Shown: piece after piece, positions 63,597 to 64,000 of the stretch | Layout of the letters: every line of letters begins with the position of its first letter | Position numbering within the stretch: the first letter of the stretch is position 1 | Source: ECT2AJA-044 sp965262845 | GTDB lineage: Bacteria > Bacteroidota > Bacteroidia > Flavobacteriales > ECT2AJA-044 | Direction: 5' to 3' | Assembly: GCA_965262845.1 (NCBI GenBank) | Contig: CBDHFX010000001.1 | Location: 186,001 to 250,000, forward strand | Length of the DNA stretch: 64,000 bases | Position numbers and translations under genes: made by a program | The notes under the pieces: generated by a model | What the model saw: the letters and a program-made list of their open reading frames with translations, nothing else | Database searches by the model: none | Told to the model about the DNA's origin: nothing

Positions 63597-64000
63597 GTAA
63601 GCGGTCTTTCGGGGGTGCCTTCAAAAAATTGAAGGAAGCTTTGAGTGGCAAACCAGCCCGGGGTGATGACACGGTTCCTTCCAAAAGGAGTAAATACCTG
63701 GAGTCCGATAAGGGGCCGCTTGATGTGCAATTTGCCCGTGAGTTTACAGAAGCTACGGGCAAATTTTTGTACTGTGAACACGAAGCCGGGCTGGTCGAAA
63801 ACCTGCACCGCCTTTCGCTTGAATATAACTGGGTTACCGTTCATGCCCGCGAAGACAACCTTTATCCCATTCTCCAACGAGCCAATATCGATTTCGATCG
63901 GGAAGATACAAATGCCGATGCTTTTGTAAGCACCTGTGCTTTTCTCAGCGCCTATGACGGAGGAATCGTAGTTTCTTCCGTCCAAACGGGTGGAAAAAAG
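63593..64000 (+). CDS. LUD-domain protein, start only (cut by window edge)
   Basis: The first 136 codons of a gene starting with the ATG that overlaps the ftsH stop. DVQFAREFTEATGKFLYCEHE and FVSTCAFLSAYDGGIVVSS match the N-terminal half of LUD (LutB/LutC-like) domain proteins, which commonly follow ftsH in Flavobacteriia. The family is linked to lactate utilisation elsewhere, but the role of this paralogue is unknown. The 3' part lies outside the window. Confidence 0.82.
   Translation, partial: MSKRSFGGAFKKLKEALSGKPARGDDTVPSKRSKYLESDKGPLDVQFAREFTEATGKFLYCEHEAGLVENLHRLSLEYNWVTVHAREDNLYPILQRANIDFDREDTNADAFVSTCAFLSAYDGGIVVSSVQTGGKK

Overview
This is a gene-dense stretch (about 52-53% G+C by eye) of a Bacteroidota genome, most likely from the Flavobacteriales side of the phylum. 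The evidence is the neighbourhood dcw cluster / alpha-beta hydrolase / engB / gldC / gldB, type IX secretion (T9SS) C-terminal tails on two secreted proteins, a GWxTD lipoprotein, an OmpP1/FadL barrel next to proS, a Nif3 / coiled-coil pair, a DUF3822-rsmD-coaD string, and repeated use of the Bacteroidota promoter element TAnnTTTG. MurE carries the DNPR signature, so the peptidoglycan should contain meso-diaminopimelate.

Layout. 1-15.2 kb (minus strand): a complete dcw operon reading mraZ, rsmH, ftsL-like, ftsI, murE, mraY, murD, ftsW, murG, murC, ftsQ, ftsA, ftsZ, with ftsZ cut by the window edge. Almost every junction overlaps by 1-16 bp, so it should be one transcript driven by a promoter at 15.16 kb that abuts three MraZ-type repeats. 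15.3-18.7 kb: hydrolase, engB, gldC/gldB and a DUF1684 protein. 18.8-24.9 kb: tRNA-Val, queA-ispD, an amidohydrolase, a polyprenyl diphosphate synthase and dnaG. 24.9-26.3 kb: a DUF4143 ATPase with a paired operator-like repeat, beside an orphan fragment of a T9SS sorting domain. 26.3-33.3 kb: rpsT, tRNA-Glu, proS, a Ser-repeat lipoprotein, a FadL-type barrel, a Nif3 pair. 33.5-38.8 kb: lpxK-punA-gatB-thioredoxin-like lipoprotein-lpxH in a tight plus-strand string. 38.7-41.5 kb: small lipoprotein-barrel-lipA-gap operon on the minus strand. 41.5-47.4 kb: ung, an Omp85-type protein, rmuC, GWxTD protein, rlmB.

47.4-52.7 kb is the only clearly accessory part: two T9SS cargo genes, a diverged pair of about 185-bp repeats, and an intact IS5-type insertion sequence with 21-bp inverted ends. 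52.9-64 kb returns to core genes: lpdA, a rhomboid protease, rarA, a 197-aa membrane-anchored protein, DUF3822, rsmD, coaD, NUDIX, pyrE, birA, rsfS, ftsH and the start of a LUD-domain gene.

No complete new defence or biosynthetic system is visible. The most unusual signals are genome-style rather than gene-style. Short hairpins with a fixed GCC-TGC-GGC core and covarying outer base pairs are scattered through coding and non-coding DNA on both strands. GATC is strongly over-represented. Promoter boxes often end only 4-10 nt from the start codon. Two proteins (DnaG and a coiled-coil protein) have lost zinc-finger ligands. One lipoprotein carries an 11-unit 39-bp minisatellite. All counts were made by hand from the sequence, and no database search was possible.
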